Assembly (NCBI GenBank): GCA_020630795.1
Contig: JAHDIK010000004.1
Span: forward strand, 197,732-261,731
From: Colwellia sp.
Lineage (GTDB): Bacteria > Pseudomonadota > Gammaproteobacteria > Enterobacterales > Alteromonadaceae
Direction of reading: 5' to 3'
Length of the DNA: 64,000 nucleotides
Shown in pieces: positions 48,984 to 60,168 of the stretch; positions within the stretch are counted from its first letter, which is position 1, and each line of letters begins with the position of its first letter. The translations under genes and the position numbers were made by a program. The notes beneath the pieces were generated by a model. That model did not search any database. It was not told the DNA's origin and worked only from the letters and a program-made list of their open reading frames with translations.

Positions 48984-49999
48984 TGTGATTCTCCTGACGT
49001 GCTTACTTTCCCTGTAAAGCTTTTTAATAGCGCGGTAATATCGTCAACATCATCATCAGCTAGCATAATCCCTAACTGCATTCGCCCCATTAAACGTACG
49101 GCGTCTTCCAATTTACCTACAGACCCATCGTGAAAATAAGGTGCTGTGAGCGCTACATTTCTCAATGAAGGAACTTTATAAACATGTAAATCTTTGTTTT
49201 CGTTAGTTACGTTAAATCGCCCTTTATCTTTTAGTAAAGACGGAGGCGCTTCATCTATACGGCCAATTTTTTGAAAAAGATTACCGCCTATATTTCGTCC
49301 TTGATGACAGGTTATACAACCAAATTGTTGGAATTTATCTAAACCACGTTTTTGCTGAATCGTTAACGCCGTTTCATCACCTAATAAATATTTATCAATG
49401 GGGGAATTGTGAGTAATTAACGATTCTTCATAGGTGGTAATCGCTTTAATAACATTTTTTTCGGTTACACCATTTGGATCTAAATCTTTAAAAGCTTTTG
49501 CAAACGTGGGAGTCGCTTTAAGTTTTGGAATAATTTGTTGAAAATTAGAGCCCATTTCAACCGGATTATGAATAGGACCAATTGCTTGATCGTTTAGGGT
49601 TAAACTACGGCCATCCCAAAACTGCCTAAAATTAAGTGATGAATTTAAAACAGTCGGTGAATTACGTGTACCTGTTTTACTTCCTACCCCTACAGAAACA
49701 GGAAATCCATCGTCTCCCCCACTATTAACTGCGTGGCAAGATGCACAAGAAATAGTATTGTCAGCTGAAAGCAACGTTGAATTAAACAGGGCTTCACCTA
49801 ACATAACCCAATCTTTATTTATTGCAGTAATAATAGGTAAAGGTTGCAGTGCTCCTAATACAGGACGCTCTTGATAGGTTGTTTCATGAATAATGTTATC
49901 ACGTAGAGCTTCAGGTTCTGTTGACTTAAAATAACCTACCGTGAACACAAATATAAACGCTATGATCAGAAAAATTATTCTACTGTAATGTTTTGGCAT
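48980..49999 (-). CDS. Di-heme cytochrome c peroxidase (MauG/CcpA superfamily)
   Basis: A periplasmic enzyme of 339 residues from the chosen start. An N-terminal hydrophobic segment (RIIFLIIAFIFVFTVGYF) acts as a signal or anchor. Two haem sites, CASCH and CITCH, plus RNSPTVLNSSLNFRQFWDGR and IGPIHNPVEMG, identify the family, which reduces hydrogen peroxide with cytochrome c or acts in cofactor maturation. The open frame reaches 50080, but its first ATG lies inside the metH terminator hairpin. The next Met (MPKHYS, 49999) fits, with AAGGA upstream although rather far. It overlaps the downstream histidine-kinase gene by 4 bp. Confidence 0.87.
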   Translation of the reverse strand: MPKHYSRIIFLIIAFIFVFTVGYFKSTEPEALRDNIIHETTYQERPVLGALQPLPIITAINKDWVMLGEALFNSTLLSADNTISCASCHAVNSGGDDGFPVSVGVGSKTGTRNSPTVLNSSLNFRQFWDGRSLTLNDQAIGPIHNPVEMGSNFQQIIPKLKATPTFAKAFKDLDPNGVTEKNVIKAITTYEESLITHNSPIDKYLLGDETALTIQQKRGLDKFQQFGCITCHQGRNIGGNLFQKIGRIDEAPPSLLKDKGRFNVTNENKDLHVYKVPSLRNVALTAPYFHDGSVGKLEDAVRLMGRMQLGIMLADDDVDDITALLKSFTGKVSTSGESQ

Positions 50000-50062
50000 A
50001 AATAAATGCGGCTTTCCTTGCAATGTATTATTCAAATATAGCCTACAAATTGGCTTTTTAAA

Positions 50063-50098
50063 AAATAAAAAAATGGCCACTTTACAGTAGCCATTTTC
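50063..50098 (-). terminator. Terminator of metA-metH
   Basis: On the minus strand AAAATGGC(T)AC pairs with GT(G)GCCATTTT, with one U-G wobble and a 6-nt loop, followed by TTTTTTTATTTTT. It begins 8 bp past the metH stop. Confidence 0.85.
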
Positions 50099-50105
50099 AA
50101 TATTG

Positions 50106-53100
50106 TTATTCTGGTTCGTAATCTAGATTAGCAGACAACCACCGCTCTGCTTGCGGCATGGTCATTTCCTTTCTAATCGCGTAATCTTCGACTTGATCTT
50201 TAGCTACTTTGGCAACCGCAAAATATTTTGATTCAGGGTGAGCAAAGTACCAACCACTTACAGCAGCTCCTGGCCACATTGCAAAGCTAGAGGTTAACTC
50301 CATACCAATATTCTTTTCTACGTCGAGCAAGTCCCACAATAAACCTTTTTCCGTATGTTCAGGACAAGCTGGATAACCAGGTGCTGGTCGAATACCTTGA
50401 TATTTCTCTCTGATAAGGTCGTCGTTCTCTAGGTTTTCATCAGGAGCATATCCCCAGTATTCTTTACGTATTTTTTCATGTAAATATTCAGCAGTCGCTT
50501 CTGCTAAACGATCTGCCACCGCTTTCGCCATTATACTGTTGTAATCGTCGTGTTCAGCATCAAACGCTTTTACAATGTCGTCTACACCAAATCCTGCTGA
50601 TACAGCAAACGCCCCTACATAATCGTCAATACCTGACGCTTTATCCGCCACATAATCAGATAAACAGCGATTATACTGACCCGCTGGCTTTTTACTTTGT
50701 TGGCGCAATTGGTGCAACTTAGTTAATGGGGTCGTTTTTTCTTCATCAGAAAACACGACTAAATCATCCTTTTCTTTGTAGGCTGGGAATAAGCCAAAAA
50801 CAGCTTTAGCGCATAATTTTTTATTGTTAATCACATCATCTAGCATAGCATTAGCATCGTTAAACAATTTAGTTGCTTCTTGTCCCACGACTTCGTGTTT
50901 TAAGATGAGTGGGTATTTACCAGACAATTGCCATGTCATAAAAAACGGTGTCCAATCAATGTAATTTCTCACAATGTTTAGATCAATATCGTTTAACACG
51001 GTTACGCCAAGCTTATTTGGCTTTGTTGGAGTGTAATCGTCAAAACTTATAGGAACAGCATTCGCTCGCGCATCTTCAAGAGAAATAAGCGTTGAGCGAG
51101 GGCCTTTTTTATAATGACGTTCGCGTACGCGTTCATATTCGTCTTTTTGGCGCTCCATAAATGCAGGTCGAAGCTCTTCTGACAATAACGCGCTAACAAC
51201 TGACACAGAACGCGATGCATTAGGAACATATACCACAGGGTGCTCATATTGAGGCTCTATTTTTACTGCCGTATGCGCCTTTGACGTTGTAGCACCACCG
51301 ATTAATAGCGGAAGTTCGTAGTTTTGTCGCTTCATTTCTTTGGCAACATGCACCATTTCATCAAGCGATGGTGTAATTAAACCCGATAAGCCAATAATAT
51401 CGCACTTTTCAGCCTTTGCTACACGCAAGATCTCTTCACACGAAACCATCACGCCCAAATCGATAATGTCATAGTTATTACATTGTAAAACGACCCCAAC
51501 AATGTTTTTACCGATATCGTGAACATCACCTTTTACAGTGGCTAACAGTACTTTACCGTTTGATGATACTTCGGTTTTTTCAGCTTCAATAAAAGGGTTT
51601 AAATGCGCTACAGCTTGCTTCATTACACGAGCCGATTTTACCACTTGCGGTAAAAACATTTCACCAGCACCAAATAAATCGCCAACCACGTTCATTCCGT
51701 CCATCAACGGGCCTTCAATAACGTCTAACGGGCGAGCGGCTTCTAATCGAGCGGCTTCAGTATCTTCTACAATAAATTCGTTAATGCCCTTAACAAGCGA
51801 GTGCTCTAAACGTTTATTAATTGGTAATTCTCGCCACGATAGATCTGCTTTTGTATTTTGAGAGCCACTTTGACCGCGATACTGCTCAGCAATATCAAGT
51901 AAACGTTCGGTAGCATCTTCATCAGTATTTTGAATAACATCTTCTACCGCTTTAAGCAGGTCTTTAGGAATATCAGAATAAATAGCGAGTTGACCTGCAT
52001 TTACAATGCCCATATCCATACCATTTTTTATCGCATGATATAGAAATACAGCATGAATGGCTTCACGAACTATGTTGTTACCACGAAATGAAAATGAAAC
52101 GTTAGACACACCACCCGAGATCATGGCGTACGGTAGGTTGTCTTTAATATCTTTAACGGCTTCAATAAAATCTACGGCATAATTGTTATGTTCTTCAATT
52201 CCAGTCGCAACAGCGAAAATGTTTGGATCGAAAATAATGTCTTCTGCAGGAAACCCAATTTCATCAACCAATATATGATATGCACGATGACAAATTTCAT
52301 ATTTACGCTCACGCGTATCTGCTTGCCCTACTTCATCAAAAGCCATAACAATCACGGCAGCACCATAACGACGTAGTAACTCTGCTTGCTTACGGAAAAC
52401 GTCTTCGCCTTCCTTCATACTAATTGAGTTAACAACACCTTTACCTTGTATGCACTTTAAGCCCTCTTCTAAAATATCCCATTTAGAAGAGTCAATCATT
52501 ACAGGGACTTTCGCTATATCAGGCTCACCAGCGATTAAATTTAAGAAACGAATCATGGCTGCTTTTGAATCAAGCATGCCTTCATCCATATTTATATCGA
52601 TGATCTGTGCGCCATTTTCTACTTGTTGCAGAGCAACTGCGATTGCTTCATCAAACTTTTCTTCAGTAATCAATCGTTTGAAAATAGCCGAGCCTGTTAC
52701 GTTAGTTCGTTCACCAACGTTAACAAATAAAGTATCTTCCTTAATAGTTAGCGCTTCAAGGCCTGATAATCTACACGCAATTTCGCGCGTTTTTATTTCT
52801 CTAGGAGTAATACCTGCTACTGATTCAGCCATGCCTTTAATGTGAGCAGGTGTTGTACCACAACATCCACCGATGATATTCAAAAAGCCTGACGATGCCC
52901 ATTCAGCAACGTGTTGATTCATATCTTCGACGGTAAAATCGTATTCTCCAAAAGCATTAGGTAAACCGGCATTTGGGTGAGCAGATACTGCAGTATCTGA
53001 AATTCGACTTAACTCTTGAACATATTCACGTAATTCAACGGGTCCAAGCGCACAATTCAAACCAAACGAAATAGGTTTAGCATGACGTAGTGAGTTATAA

Positions 53101-53798
53101 AAAGCTTCCGTAGTTTGCCCAGATAACGTTCGGCCTGAAGCATCGGTAATTGTGCCAGATATCATCACAGGATAACGCACACCTAGCTCATCAAATACGG
53201 TTTCTACAGCAAAAATAGCAGCTTTAGCATTTAACGTATCAAAAATAGTTTCAATCAGAATGATGTCTGAACCACCTTCAATTAACGCTTTGGTTGACTC
53301 AATATAAGCGTCTTTTAACTCGTCAAAGGTAACGTTTCGAAATGCAGGATCATTTACATCAGGTGATATAGAACATGTTCGGTTTGTTGGGCCTAAAACA
53401 CCCGCAACAAAACGAGGTTTATCTGGATTTTTTTGTGTGTATTCATCCGCAGCCTTTCTCGCAATTTGTGCTGCAACGAGGTTAATTTCAGCACTGTAAT
53501 CTTCCATGTCGTAATCAGCCATGGCGATTGTGGTTGCATTAAAGGTATTGGTTTCTAATATATCGGCACCAGCCTCTAGGTACTCACAATGAATAGCTTT
53601 AATAATATCTGGCTGTGTTAATACCAACATATCATTATTGCCTTTAACATCTAGATGCCAATCAGCAAAACGCTCACCACGATAATCTTGTTCTTCAAAT
53701 TTATAAGCCTGAATCATGGTACCCATAGCACCATCAAGTATTAATATATTCTTGCTAATTTGTTGTTCTAAACTTATAAAACTCGCTGACTTTTGCAT
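50106..53798 (-). CDS. metH: Cobalamin-dependent methionine synthase
   Basis: A 1230-residue four-module enzyme (E. coli 1227) that methylates homocysteine from methyltetrahydrofolate via cobalamin. The homocysteine domain (about 1-325) has zinc ligands in NCALGP and [11 protein letters not shown]. The pterin domain (about 355-615) has [11 protein letters not shown]. The cobalamin domain (about 650-890) has the base-off His motif [10 protein letters not shown]. The C-terminal AdoMet reactivation domain (about 900-1230) has [12 protein letters not shown]. It follows metA by 43 bp and is probably co-transcribed from the Met-box promoter. It needs vitamin B12, which this strain must make or import. 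Confidence 0.98.
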   Translation of the reverse strand: MQKSASFISLEQQISKNILILDGAMGTMIQAYKFEEQDYRGERFADWHLDVKGNNDMLVLTQPDIIKAIHCEYLEAGADILETNTFNATTIAMADYDMEDYSAEINLVAAQIARKAADEYTQKNPDKPRFVAGVLGPTNRTCSISPDVNDPAFRNVTFDELKDAYIESTKALIEGGSDIILIETIFDTLNAKAAIFAVETVFDELGVRYPVMISGTITDASGRTLSGQTTEAFYNSLRHAKPISFGLNCALGPVELREYVQELSRISDTAVSAHPNAGLPNAFGEYDFTVEDMNQHVAEWASSGFLNIIGGCCGTTPAHIKGMAESVAGITPREIKTREIACRLSGLEALTIKEDTLFVNVGERTNVTGSAIFKRLITEEKFDEAIAVALQQVENGAQIIDINMDEGMLDSKAAMIRFLNLIAGEPDIAKVPVMIDSSKWDILEEGLKCIQGKGVVNSISMKEGEDVFRKQAELLRRYGAAVIVMAFDEVGQADTRERKYEICHRAYHILVDEIGFPAEDIIFDPNIFAVATGIEEHNNYAVDFIEAVKDIKDNLPYAMISGGVSNVSFSFRGNNIVREAIHAVFLYHAIKNGMDMGIVNAGQLAIYSDIPKDLLKAVEDVIQNTDEDATERLLDIAEQYRGQSGSQNTKADLSWRELPINKRLEHSLVKGINEFIVEDTEAARLEAARPLDVIEGPLMDGMNVVGDLFGAGEMFLPQVVKSARVMKQAVAHLNPFIEAEKTEVSSNGKVLLATVKGDVHDIGKNIVGVVLQCNNYDIIDLGVMVSCEEILRVAKAEKCDIIGLSGLITPSLDEMVHVAKEMKRQNYELPLLIGGATTSKAHTAVKIEPQYEHPVVYVPNASRSVSVVSALLSEELRPAFMERQKDEYERVRERHYKKGPRSTLISLEDARANAVPISFDDYTPTKPNKLGVTVLNDIDLNIVRNYIDWTPFFMTWQLSGKYPLILKHEVVGQEATKLFNDANAMLDDVINNKKLCAKAVFGLFPAYKEKDDLVVFSDEEKTTPLTKLHQLRQQSKKPAGQYNRCLSDYVADKASGIDDYVGAFAVSAGFGVDDIVKAFDAEHDDYNSIMAKAVADRLAEATAEYLHEKIRKEYWGYAPDENLENDDLIREKYQGIRPAPGYPACPEHTEKGLLWDLLDVEKNIGMELTSSFAMWPGAAVSGWYFAHPESKYFAVAKVAKDQVEDYAIRKEMTMPQAERWLSANLDYEPE

Positions 53799-53841
53799 TT
53801 TTTTTCCGGAAAATATTTATAGTAAACAATAAAGAAACAAA

Positions 53842-54795
53842 CTATTTATCGTTATGTGAACTAGGGTGAAGCGCTTTTATGTTATCAGCGTCTAACTTGT
53901 ACGGTGTAATTTGATACACATAATAGTTAAGCCAGTTAGTAAACAATAAACTGCCGTGACTTTTCCAAGTACTACTCACTTTGTTGTTAGCATTATTATC
54001 AGGATAGTAGTTCTCTGGAACTTCAGGATCCTTACCTGCATTTAAGTCACGTAAAAACTCTTCATGCAGTGTTTCAGCGTCATATTCGGGGTGCCCAGTT
54101 AAATATACTTGCTGCTTATTTTTACTGGCTGCAACGTAAACACCCGCTTGTTCAGACTCAGCAATAATTTGCAAATCAGGCACTGATAAATAATCAGATT
54201 TCTCGATATAGCCATAACGTGAGTGCGGAACATTAAAGCTCTCTTCAAACCCACGAGTAAGTGACTCGCAAATATCATTCGGTTTATGTTTGTAAACACC
54301 TGATAATTTTTGCTTACGTAATTTTCGCTGTAACCCATAATGATGAAACAACGCAGCATGAGCAGCCCAGCATGAAAACATTGTTGATGTTACGTTTTCT
54401 TCTGCCCAGTCAAATACTTCACATATTTTGTCCCAAAAGGTTACTTGGCTGTAATCCATAAGGGCTAGCGGAGCACCTGTAATAATTAAACCGTCATATT
54501 GTTTGTGCTTAATATCGTCGAATAGGCAATAGAAGTTTTCTAAATGTTCTTTAGGTGTATTTTTTGATTCGTTGGCATGAATACGAACAAACTCAATATT
54601 TATTTGAAGCGGCGTGTTAGACAGCATTCTTAAAATTTGAACTTCCGTCTCAATTTTATTTGGCATTAGGTTGAGAATAGCCACTTGCATTGGACGAATT
54701 TCTTGATTAGCAGCGCGATGCTCAGACATAACGAAGATATTTTCGTTACTTAATACAGACAAAGCGGGTAATTGATCAGGAATTTTTATGGGCAT
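53842..54795 (-). CDS. metA: Homoserine O-succinyltransferase
   Basis: A 317-residue enzyme that activates homoserine at the first committed step of methionine synthesis. The start MPIKIPDQLPA matches E. coli MPIRVPDELPA. The longer frame to 54852 would begin at or upstream of the predicted transcription start and is rejected. Conserved blocks are AILNLMPNKIETEVQILRML, the catalytic Cys in FSCWAAHAAL, HSRYGYI, and GHPEYDAETL with the active-site His and Glu. Paired with metH in one unit under tandem MetJ sites. Some family members acetylate instead of succinylating; the sequence alone does not settle this. Confidence 0.95.
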   Translation of the reverse strand: MPIKIPDQLPALSVLSNENIFVMSEHRAANQEIRPMQVAILNLMPNKIETEVQILRMLSNTPLQINIEFVRIHANESKNTPKEHLENFYCLFDDIKHKQYDGLIITGAPLALMDYSQVTFWDKICEVFDWAEENVTSTMFSCWAAHAALFHHYGLQRKLRKQKLSGVYKHKPNDICESLTRGFEESFNVPHSRYGYIEKSDYLSVPDLQIIAESEQAGVYVAASKNKQQVYLTGHPEYDAETLHEEFLRDLNAGKDPEVPENYYPDNNANNKVSSTWKSHGSLLFTNWLNYYVYQITPYKLDADNIKALHPSSHNDK

Positions 54796-54850
54796 AACAC
54801 TCAACCTACAGCAAAATGAATCAAATAATTCACAAATATAGTGAATTATC

Positions 54851-54878
54851 ATATTACTGGTATTTATAGCTATGTCAA
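54851..54878 (-). promoter_or_regulatory. metA promoter
   Basis: On the minus strand TTGACA (54873-54878) and TAATAT (54851-54856) are separated by 16 bp, a near-consensus sigma-70 promoter. Transcription would start near 54844, 49 nt before the chosen metA ATG. The -35 overlaps the first Met box. Confidence 0.78.
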
Positions 54879-54907
54879 CATCTAAACGTATAGACGTCTA
54901 AACGTTT
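54876..54907. promoter_or_regulatory. Four tandem MetJ operators (Met boxes)
   Basis: Four adjoining 8-mers match the MetJ consensus AGACGTCT: CAACATCT (5/8), AAACGTAT (6/8), AGACGTCT (8/8) and AAACGTTT (6/8). Tandem 8-bp boxes without gaps are exactly how MetJ-SAM binds cooperatively. They overlap and flank the -35 of the metA promoter, so metA-metH should be repressed when SAM is high. Confidence 0.88.
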
Positions 54908-55020
54908 TTATACACTCCATATCAATTTAGAATAAGAGTCTTTAAACGTAAATCTTTACGCACTTTCTCCATGTGTTATTTAGCACCAACATGATCTTCT
55001 TCACTAAATTAAAGACAAAA

Positions 55021-55045
55021 AAAATCTCGGCAAAGCCGAGATTTT
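55021..55045. terminator. Terminator of recA
   Basis: A perfect 11-bp stem (AAAATCTCGGC / GCCGAGATTTT) with an AAA loop lies 18 bp past the recA stop. On the minus strand it is followed by TTTTTTTGTC, a good T-run. No recX follows. Confidence 0.9.
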
Positions 55046-55062
55046 AATATACAAAAACAATA

Positions 55063-56091
55063 CTATTCTGCTGTTTCTTCCGCTGGAGCAACTTCAGGCT
55101 GGCCTTTTACAAGTAGCTCGGCACGTAAGCGCTGATCTAATTCTTTCGCTATTTCTGGGTGCTCTTCTAAATATTTAGTTGAGTTAGCTTTACCTTGACC
55201 AATCTTGTCACCGTTATAACTATACCAAGCACCTGCTTTCTCAACCATTTTATGCTTAACACCTAGGTCAATTAGTTCACCAAGACTGTTAATACCTTCA
55301 CCGTACAAAATTTGAAATTCAACTTGCTTAAATGGAGGAGCAATTTTGTTCTTCACAACTTTAACGCGAGTTTCGTTACCGACAATTTCATCGCCATTTT
55401 TAACTGCACCAATACGACGTATATCTAAACGTACCGAAGCATAAAACTTAAGTGCATTACCACCCGTTGTTGTTTCTGGGCTACCAAACATAACACCAAT
55501 TTTCATACGAATTTGGTTGATGAAAATCATCATGGTGTTAGATTGTTTTAAGTTACCAGTAAGTTTACGCATAGCTTGAGACAGCATTCTTGCTTGAAGA
55601 CCCATGTGTGAGTCGCCCATATCACCTTCAATTTCAGCTTTAGGTGTTAGTGCAGCTACTGAATCGACTACGATTACATCAATTGCACCAGAGCGCGTTA
55701 ACATGTCACAAATTTCTAAAGCTTGCTCACCTGTATCAGGCTGAGAAACAAGTAGTTCATCAATATTTACACCTAATTTTTCAGCATAAATGGGGTCAAG
55801 AGCATGCTCAGCATCTACGAATGCACACACTTTACCATTACGTTGCGCTTCTGCGATAACTTCTAACGTTAAAGTAGTTTTACCACTTGATTCTGGACCA
55901 TAAATTTCAACAACACGTCCTAATGGCAAACCACCAGCACCAAGAGCAATATCTAATCCTAAAGAACCAGTAGAGATAGTTTCAACATCCATACTACGGT
56001 TATCGCCCAATTTCATAATTGAACCTTTACCAAATTGACGCTCTATTTGGCTTAACGCAGCGGATAGTGCTTTTTCTTTATTATCGTTCAT
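55063..56091 (-). CDS. recA: Recombinase RecA
   Basis: A 342-residue recombinase and SOS co-protease (E. coli 353). Walker A is GPESSGKTT, and [23 protein letters not shown] (in parts) precedes the L1/L2 DNA-binding loops with [12 protein letters not shown] and [14 protein letters not shown]. The acidic tail is short ([10 protein letters not shown]). A good ribosome site (GGAG, 8 nt before ATG) fixes the start. Its promoter carries an SOS box. It ends in its own terminator, so recX is not adjacent, unlike the E. coli layout. Confidence 0.98.
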   Translation of the reverse strand: MNDNKEKALSAALSQIERQFGKGSIMKLGDNRSMDVETISTGSLGLDIALGAGGLPLGRVVEIYGPESSGKTTLTLEVIAEAQRNGKVCAFVDAEHALDPIYAEKLGVNIDELLVSQPDTGEQALEICDMLTRSGAIDVIVVDSVAALTPKAEIEGDMGDSHMGLQARMLSQAMRKLTGNLKQSNTMMIFINQIRMKIGVMFGSPETTTGGNALKFYASVRLDIRRIGAVKNGDEIVGNETRVKVVKNKIAPPFKQVEFQILYGEGINSLGELIDLGVKHKMVEKAGAWYSYNGDKIGQGKANSTKYLEEHPEIAKELDQRLRAELLVKGQPEVAPAEETAE

Positions 56092-56134
56092 GTATTGCTC
56101 CAGAAATTGAATGCTTTTTCGTTTTGATGCGAGA

Positions 56135-56162
56135 AGTATACTGTATGACCGTACAGTATCAA
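56135..56162 (-). promoter_or_regulatory. recA promoter with LexA box filling the spacer
   Basis: On the minus strand TTGATA (56157-56162) and TATACT (56135-56140) are 16 bp apart. The spacer itself (56141-56156), CTGTATGACCGTACAG on the plus strand, is a LexA box with intact CTGT/ACAG ends; the dyad extends to TACTGT...ACAGTA. LexA would cover both promoter elements. Confidence 0.9.
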
Positions 56163-56248
56163 GTTTTTTATTAACTTTTTTAAATTTAATTGTTATTTTA
56201 AAAATCCGATACTTTTAAGGTGTTGATATTATTAAGTTTAAATACAAA

Positions 56249-56285
56249 TAGTAACTTTTTTATTTTTTCAGACAAAAAGTTACTA
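56249..56285. repeat. 12-bp perfect inverted repeat in the recA-mutS gap
   Basis: Arms TAGTAACTTTTT (56249-56260) and AAAAAGTTACTA (56274-56285) enclose 13 nt. The recA-mutS gap is 405 bp; besides the recA promoter and this hairpin I see no gene in it. A TATTT-rich stretch follows on the minus strand, so it could end a small transcript running towards recA. Confidence 0.5.
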
Positions 56286-56496
56286 CCAACAAAAAAGCTA
56301 TAACTAGGATTTTTAATCAGTACTCATATTTATCACAAGGTACATATGTCGTCACGGCCTCCATTCACAAACAATTAATATAAATTACTACGCTAAATTA
56401 ACTCACCGTTGCTTAAATAAATACGATCAAACTTAACTCCTTATGGCATAATTACGCCTCTAGATTTGTTATTAAACTTAAAATTACACTAATTAC

Positions 56497-59085
56497 ATGA
56501 CAACAATGACACAAGACCTTTCTTCTCACACACCTATGATGCGTCAGTACCTTACTATTAAGGCTGAATTTCCAAATATTTTGATCTTCTATCGCATGGG
56601 CGATTTCTACGAGTTGTTCTTTGACGATGCTAAAAAAGCTGCGGATTTATTAGATATATCGTTAACTGCACGTGGGAAAACAGGCGGTAACGCAATTCCA
56701 ATGGCGGGTGTTCCTTATCATGCAGTCGAAAATTACCTAGCTAAGTTAGTACAGCTTGGCGAATCTGTCGCTATTTGTGAGCAAATTGGCGACCCTGCAA
56801 CAAGTAAAGGACCAGTAGAAAGGAAAGTTGTTCGAGTTGTGACGCCTGGTACAGTAAGCGATGAGGCATTGCTTACTGACAAGCAAGACAACCTCATTGT
56901 GTGTGTTTCTGAAATCATAAAAAAGCAACGAACTCATTATGGGCTTGCATACTTAGATATAACAAGTGGTCGATTCGTTATTACTGAACCAAGTTCTCAA
57001 GAGCAACTACAAGCAGAACTTCAACGATTAAACCCAGCGGAACTCCTATACCCAGAAAGCTTTTCAAACATTGCGTTAATTGAAAACATTAAAGGGCTTC
57101 GGAGAAGAGCTGAATGGGAATTTGATATAGACACTGCTAAATCGTTACTTAACAAGCAATTTAACACCAAAGAGCTTACGGGTTTTGGCGTTGAAGATAA
57201 GGTATTTGGATTAAGTGCTGCAGGTTGTTTATTTCAATACGTTAAAGAATGCCAACGCTCTGAGCTACCACATATTCGATCTATCGTTTTTGAATCAGCC
57301 GCGACAGGCGTAATTTTAGACGCCGCTACACGTAGAAACTTAGAATTAACTCAGAACCTAAAGGGTGGAACTGATAGCACATTAGCTGACGTGCTAGATA
57401 ATACTGCAACACCTATGGGATCAAGGTTACTTAAACGTTGGATACATTTTCCACTAAGAGATTTATCTGTTTTAAATAATCGTCATAGTGTTATTGATGA
57501 TGTGTTATCTCATGATCTGTATTTCGACCTATTAAATACATTGAAGTCGTTTGGAGATGTTGAGCGTATTGTTTCACGTATAGCTCTTCGCTCTGCTCGA
57601 CCAAGAGATTTTGCTCGCTTAAGAGACTCACTTAACCGCTTACCCGATTTACAAGATACTTTATCGATCAAACAATCAGGCCATATAAATACACTTGCCA
57701 ATAAAACAAAGCCTTTACCTAATATTCAGAACTTATTAGAACACGCTATTGTTGAGAATCCACCAGTACTTATCAGAGACGGCGGCGTAATTGCACAAGG
57801 ATATAACGAAGAGTTAGATACACTTCGTGATTTAAGTGATGGCGCTACTGAGTTCTTGGCACAACTAGAGCTGCGAGAAAAAGAACGAACAGGCATTCAA
57901 TCATTAAAAGTTGGCTATAACAAAGTACACGGTTTTTACATTGAGATAAGTAGAAGTTCTTCCAATGATGTACCTGATGATTACATACGCCGTCAAACAT
58001 TAAAAAACAACGAACGCTTTATTACAAATGAATTAAAGCAGCATGAAGAAAAGGTACTTGGCGCTCAAAGTAAGTTTTTAGCATTAGAGAAAAGGTTATA
58101 CGAAGAGTTATTTGACTTAGTTTTACCTGAATTAATCCCACTGCAAGAATTAGCCGAAGCAATTTCAGAGCTTGACGTACTCAATAACTTTGCAGAACGC
58201 GCGCAAACGCTAAATTATGTAAAACCACTTCTTACAGAAGAGTCTGGCATTAACATTAATGATGGTCGTCACCCTGTTGTAGAAACAATGACTTCAGACG
58301 CATTTATAGCAAACCCTGTCCATTTGTCTCAACAACATAAAATGTTAATAATTACGGGACCAAACATGGGCGGTAAATCTACATACATGAGGCAAACAGC
58401 ACTTATTGTGCTCCTTGCTCATATAGGTTGTTATGTACCCGCTGTATCAGCAGAAATAGGCATGGTAGATAGAATATTTACGCGTATTGGCGCATCTGAT
58501 GACCTAGCAAGTGGCCGCTCAACCTTCATGGTAGAAATGACAGAAACTGCGAACATTTTACATAATGCTACAGAAAAAAGTTTAGTATTACTTGATGAGA
58601 TAGGCCGTGGTACAAGCACATATGATGGATTATCTTTAGCGTGGGCATGTGTTGAAATGTTAATAACAAACATTAATGCATATACATTGTTTGCAACGCA
58701 TTACTTTGAACTTACGTTATTAGCTGAGCAATACGATAACCTAAATAACGTGCACTTAGACGCAATTGAACATGATGACAACATCGCATTTATGCATAAA
58801 GTACAACAAGGCGCAGCAAGTAAGAGTTTTGGTATTCAAGTAGCGCAGTTAGCTGGCGTACCTAAACCAGTAATAGAACGCGCGAAACAAAAACTTATGG
58901 AATTAGAAACACAACAAAACACTAAACCATTAAATATGCCCGCAGTTGAATACAATAACTTTGAGCAACTTTCTTTAATTGATGAAGAGCATCCTATATT
59001 AACGTCAATCAAACAAACAGATTTGGATGACTTAACACCAAGACAAGCGTTAGATTTGTTATTTACATTAAAAGCAAAAATATAG
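56497..59085 (+). CDS. mutS: DNA mismatch repair protein MutS
   Basis: An 862-residue mismatch-recognition ATPase (E. coli 853). The mismatch-contact motif is [11 protein letters not shown] near residue 30 (Phe-x-Glu wedge in FYELF). The ATPase has [11 protein letters not shown] (Walker A), [20 protein letters not shown] (Walker B and signature) and FATHYFELT. The C-terminal tail ends in the tetramerisation region ([13 protein letters not shown]). It diverges from recA and converges on rpoS through a shared terminator; mutS next to rpoS is conserved in Gammaproteobacteria. Confidence 0.98.
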   Translation: MTTMTQDLSSHTPMMRQYLTIKAEFPNILIFYRMGDFYELFFDDAKKAADLLDISLTARGKTGGNAIPMAGVPYHAVENYLAKLVQLGESVAICEQIGDPATSKGPVERKVVRVVTPGTVSDEALLTDKQDNLIVCVSEIIKKQRTHYGLAYLDITSGRFVITEPSSQEQLQAELQRLNPAELLYPESFSNIALIENIKGLRRRAEWEFDIDTAKSLLNKQFNTKELTGFGVEDKVFGLSAAGCLFQYVKECQRSELPHIRSIVFESAATGVILDAATRRNLELTQNLKGGTDSTLADVLDNTATPMGSRLLKRWIHFPLRDLSVLNNRHSVIDDVLSHDLYFDLLNTLKSFGDVERIVSRIALRSARPRDFARLRDSLNRLPDLQDTLSIKQSGHINTLANKTKPLPNIQNLLEHAIVENPPVLIRDGGVIAQGYNEELDTLRDLSDGATEFLAQLELREKERTGIQSLKVGYNKVHGFYIEISRSSSNDVPDDYIRRQTLKNNERFITNELKQHEEKVLGAQSKFLALEKRLYEELFDLVLPELIPLQELAEAISELDVLNNFAERAQTLNYVKPLLTEESGININDGRHPVVETMTSDAFIANPVHLSQQHKMLIITGPNMGGKSTYMRQTALIVLLAHIGCYVPAVSAEIGMVDRIFTRIGASDDLASGRSTFMVEMTETANILHNATEKSLVLLDEIGRGTSTYDGLSLAWACVEMLITNINAYTLFATHYFELTLLAEQYDNLNNVHLDAIEHDDNIAFMHKVQQGAASKSFGIQVAQLAGVPKPVIERAKQKLMELETQQNTKPLNMPAVEYNNFEQLSLIDEEHPILTSIKQTDLDDLTPRQALDLLFTLKAKI

Positions 59086-59122
59086 CATTACAATGCAATA
59101 AATTAGACGTTAGCTTACAAAC

Positions 59123-59152
59123 AAAAAAAACCAGCAATAGCTGGTTTTTTTT
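59123..59152. terminator. Bidirectional terminator between mutS and rpoS
   Basis: Arms AAAAAAAACCAGC and GCTGGTTTTTTTT enclose AATA. It is a near copy of the terminator after the HD-GYP gene. Confidence 0.92.
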
Positions 59153-59178
59153 ATACTAAACATAAGCGTTTATCAATA

Positions 59179-60084
59179 TTATGCTTGGAAAATAGCTTCT
59201 ATAGATAAATTCTGCTGGCTTAAAATATCACGTAAACGTTTAAGTGCCTCAACTTGTATTTGACGAACACGTTCACGAGTCAATCCTATTTCAACACCTA
59301 CATCTTCTAATGTTGCCGCTTCATAACCTAGCAAACCAAAACGTCTTGCTAATACTTCGCGCTGTTTAGAATTTAACTCATTCAACCATGTAACAATATT
59401 ATTTTTAATATCGTCTGATTGTAATGATGTTTCAGGCGTTCCACCCTTTTCATCTGGAATAACGTCTAATAACGCTTTTTCACTATCACCTGTAAAAGGT
59501 GTATCAACTGATGTAATACGCTCATTTAAACGTAGCATTTTGCTTACGTCTTCAACAGGTTTATCAAGAGCAAACGCGATATCTTCCGCTGTTGGTTCAT
59601 GATCCAGTTTTTGTACTAGCTCACGAGCAGCACGAAGATAAATGTTTAATTCTTTAACTACATGAATAGGCAGTCTAATTGTACGAGTTTGATTCATAAT
59701 CGCTCGTTCAATTGTCTGGCGGATCCACCAAGTTGCATAGGTAGAAAATCTAAAACCTCTTTCCGGATCAAATTTTTCTACGGCTCGAATTAAGCCAAGG
59801 TTGCCTTCTTCAATAAGGTCTAATAGAGGTAAACCGCGATTATTATAGCGACGTGCTATTTTTACAACTAAACGAAGATTGCTTTCAATCATTCGTTTGC
59901 GCGAAGGTTCATCGCCTTTAAGAGAAAGACGAGAGAAATAAACTTCTTCTTCTGCGGTTAAAAGAGGAGAAAAACCAATTTCACTTAAATACAGTTGTGT
60001 TGCGTCTAAGTTAGAAGGTGCTTCATCTAAGGTTTTCGTACTATCATCAGATACAATTTTTTCTTTTTGTTTTTCAATGCCCAT
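59179..60084 (-). CDS. rpoS: RNA polymerase sigma factor RpoS
   Basis: A 301-residue stationary-phase and stress sigma factor (E. coli 330, here with a shorter N-terminus). Region 1.2 opens [21 protein letters not shown], region 2 has [17 protein letters not shown] and [19 protein letters not shown], and region 4 has [27 protein letters not shown] (quoted in parts). It follows nlpD by 84 bp. In E. coli its main promoter lies inside nlpD, and the same layout makes that likely here. Confidence 0.97.
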   Translation of the reverse strand: MGIEKQKEKIVSDDSTKTLDEAPSNLDATQLYLSEIGFSPLLTAEEEVYFSRLSLKGDEPSRKRMIESNLRLVVKIARRYNNRGLPLLDLIEEGNLGLIRAVEKFDPERGFRFSTYATWWIRQTIERAIMNQTRTIRLPIHVVKELNIYLRAARELVQKLDHEPTAEDIAFALDKPVEDVSKMLRLNERITSVDTPFTGDSEKALLDVIPDEKGGTPETSLQSDDIKNNIVTWLNELNSKQREVLARRFGLLGYEAATLEDVGVEIGLTRERVRQIQVEALKRLRDILSQQNLSIEAIFQA

Positions 60085-60168
60085 GCTATATCTCCCGTAT
60101 TTAGCAAAGCTAAAACTAATTGACTAATTGTTCACAGTAACTCCATAGTATTCTTCTTATTATAATTA

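Noticed and set aside
50000-50080. N-terminal extension of the cytochrome c peroxidase
   Set aside because: Its first ATG is inside the metH terminator stem and its residues do not look like part of a signal peptide.
54796-54852. N-terminal extension of metA
   Set aside because: It begins at the -10 of the near-consensus promoter, and MPIKIP at 54795 matches the known family start.
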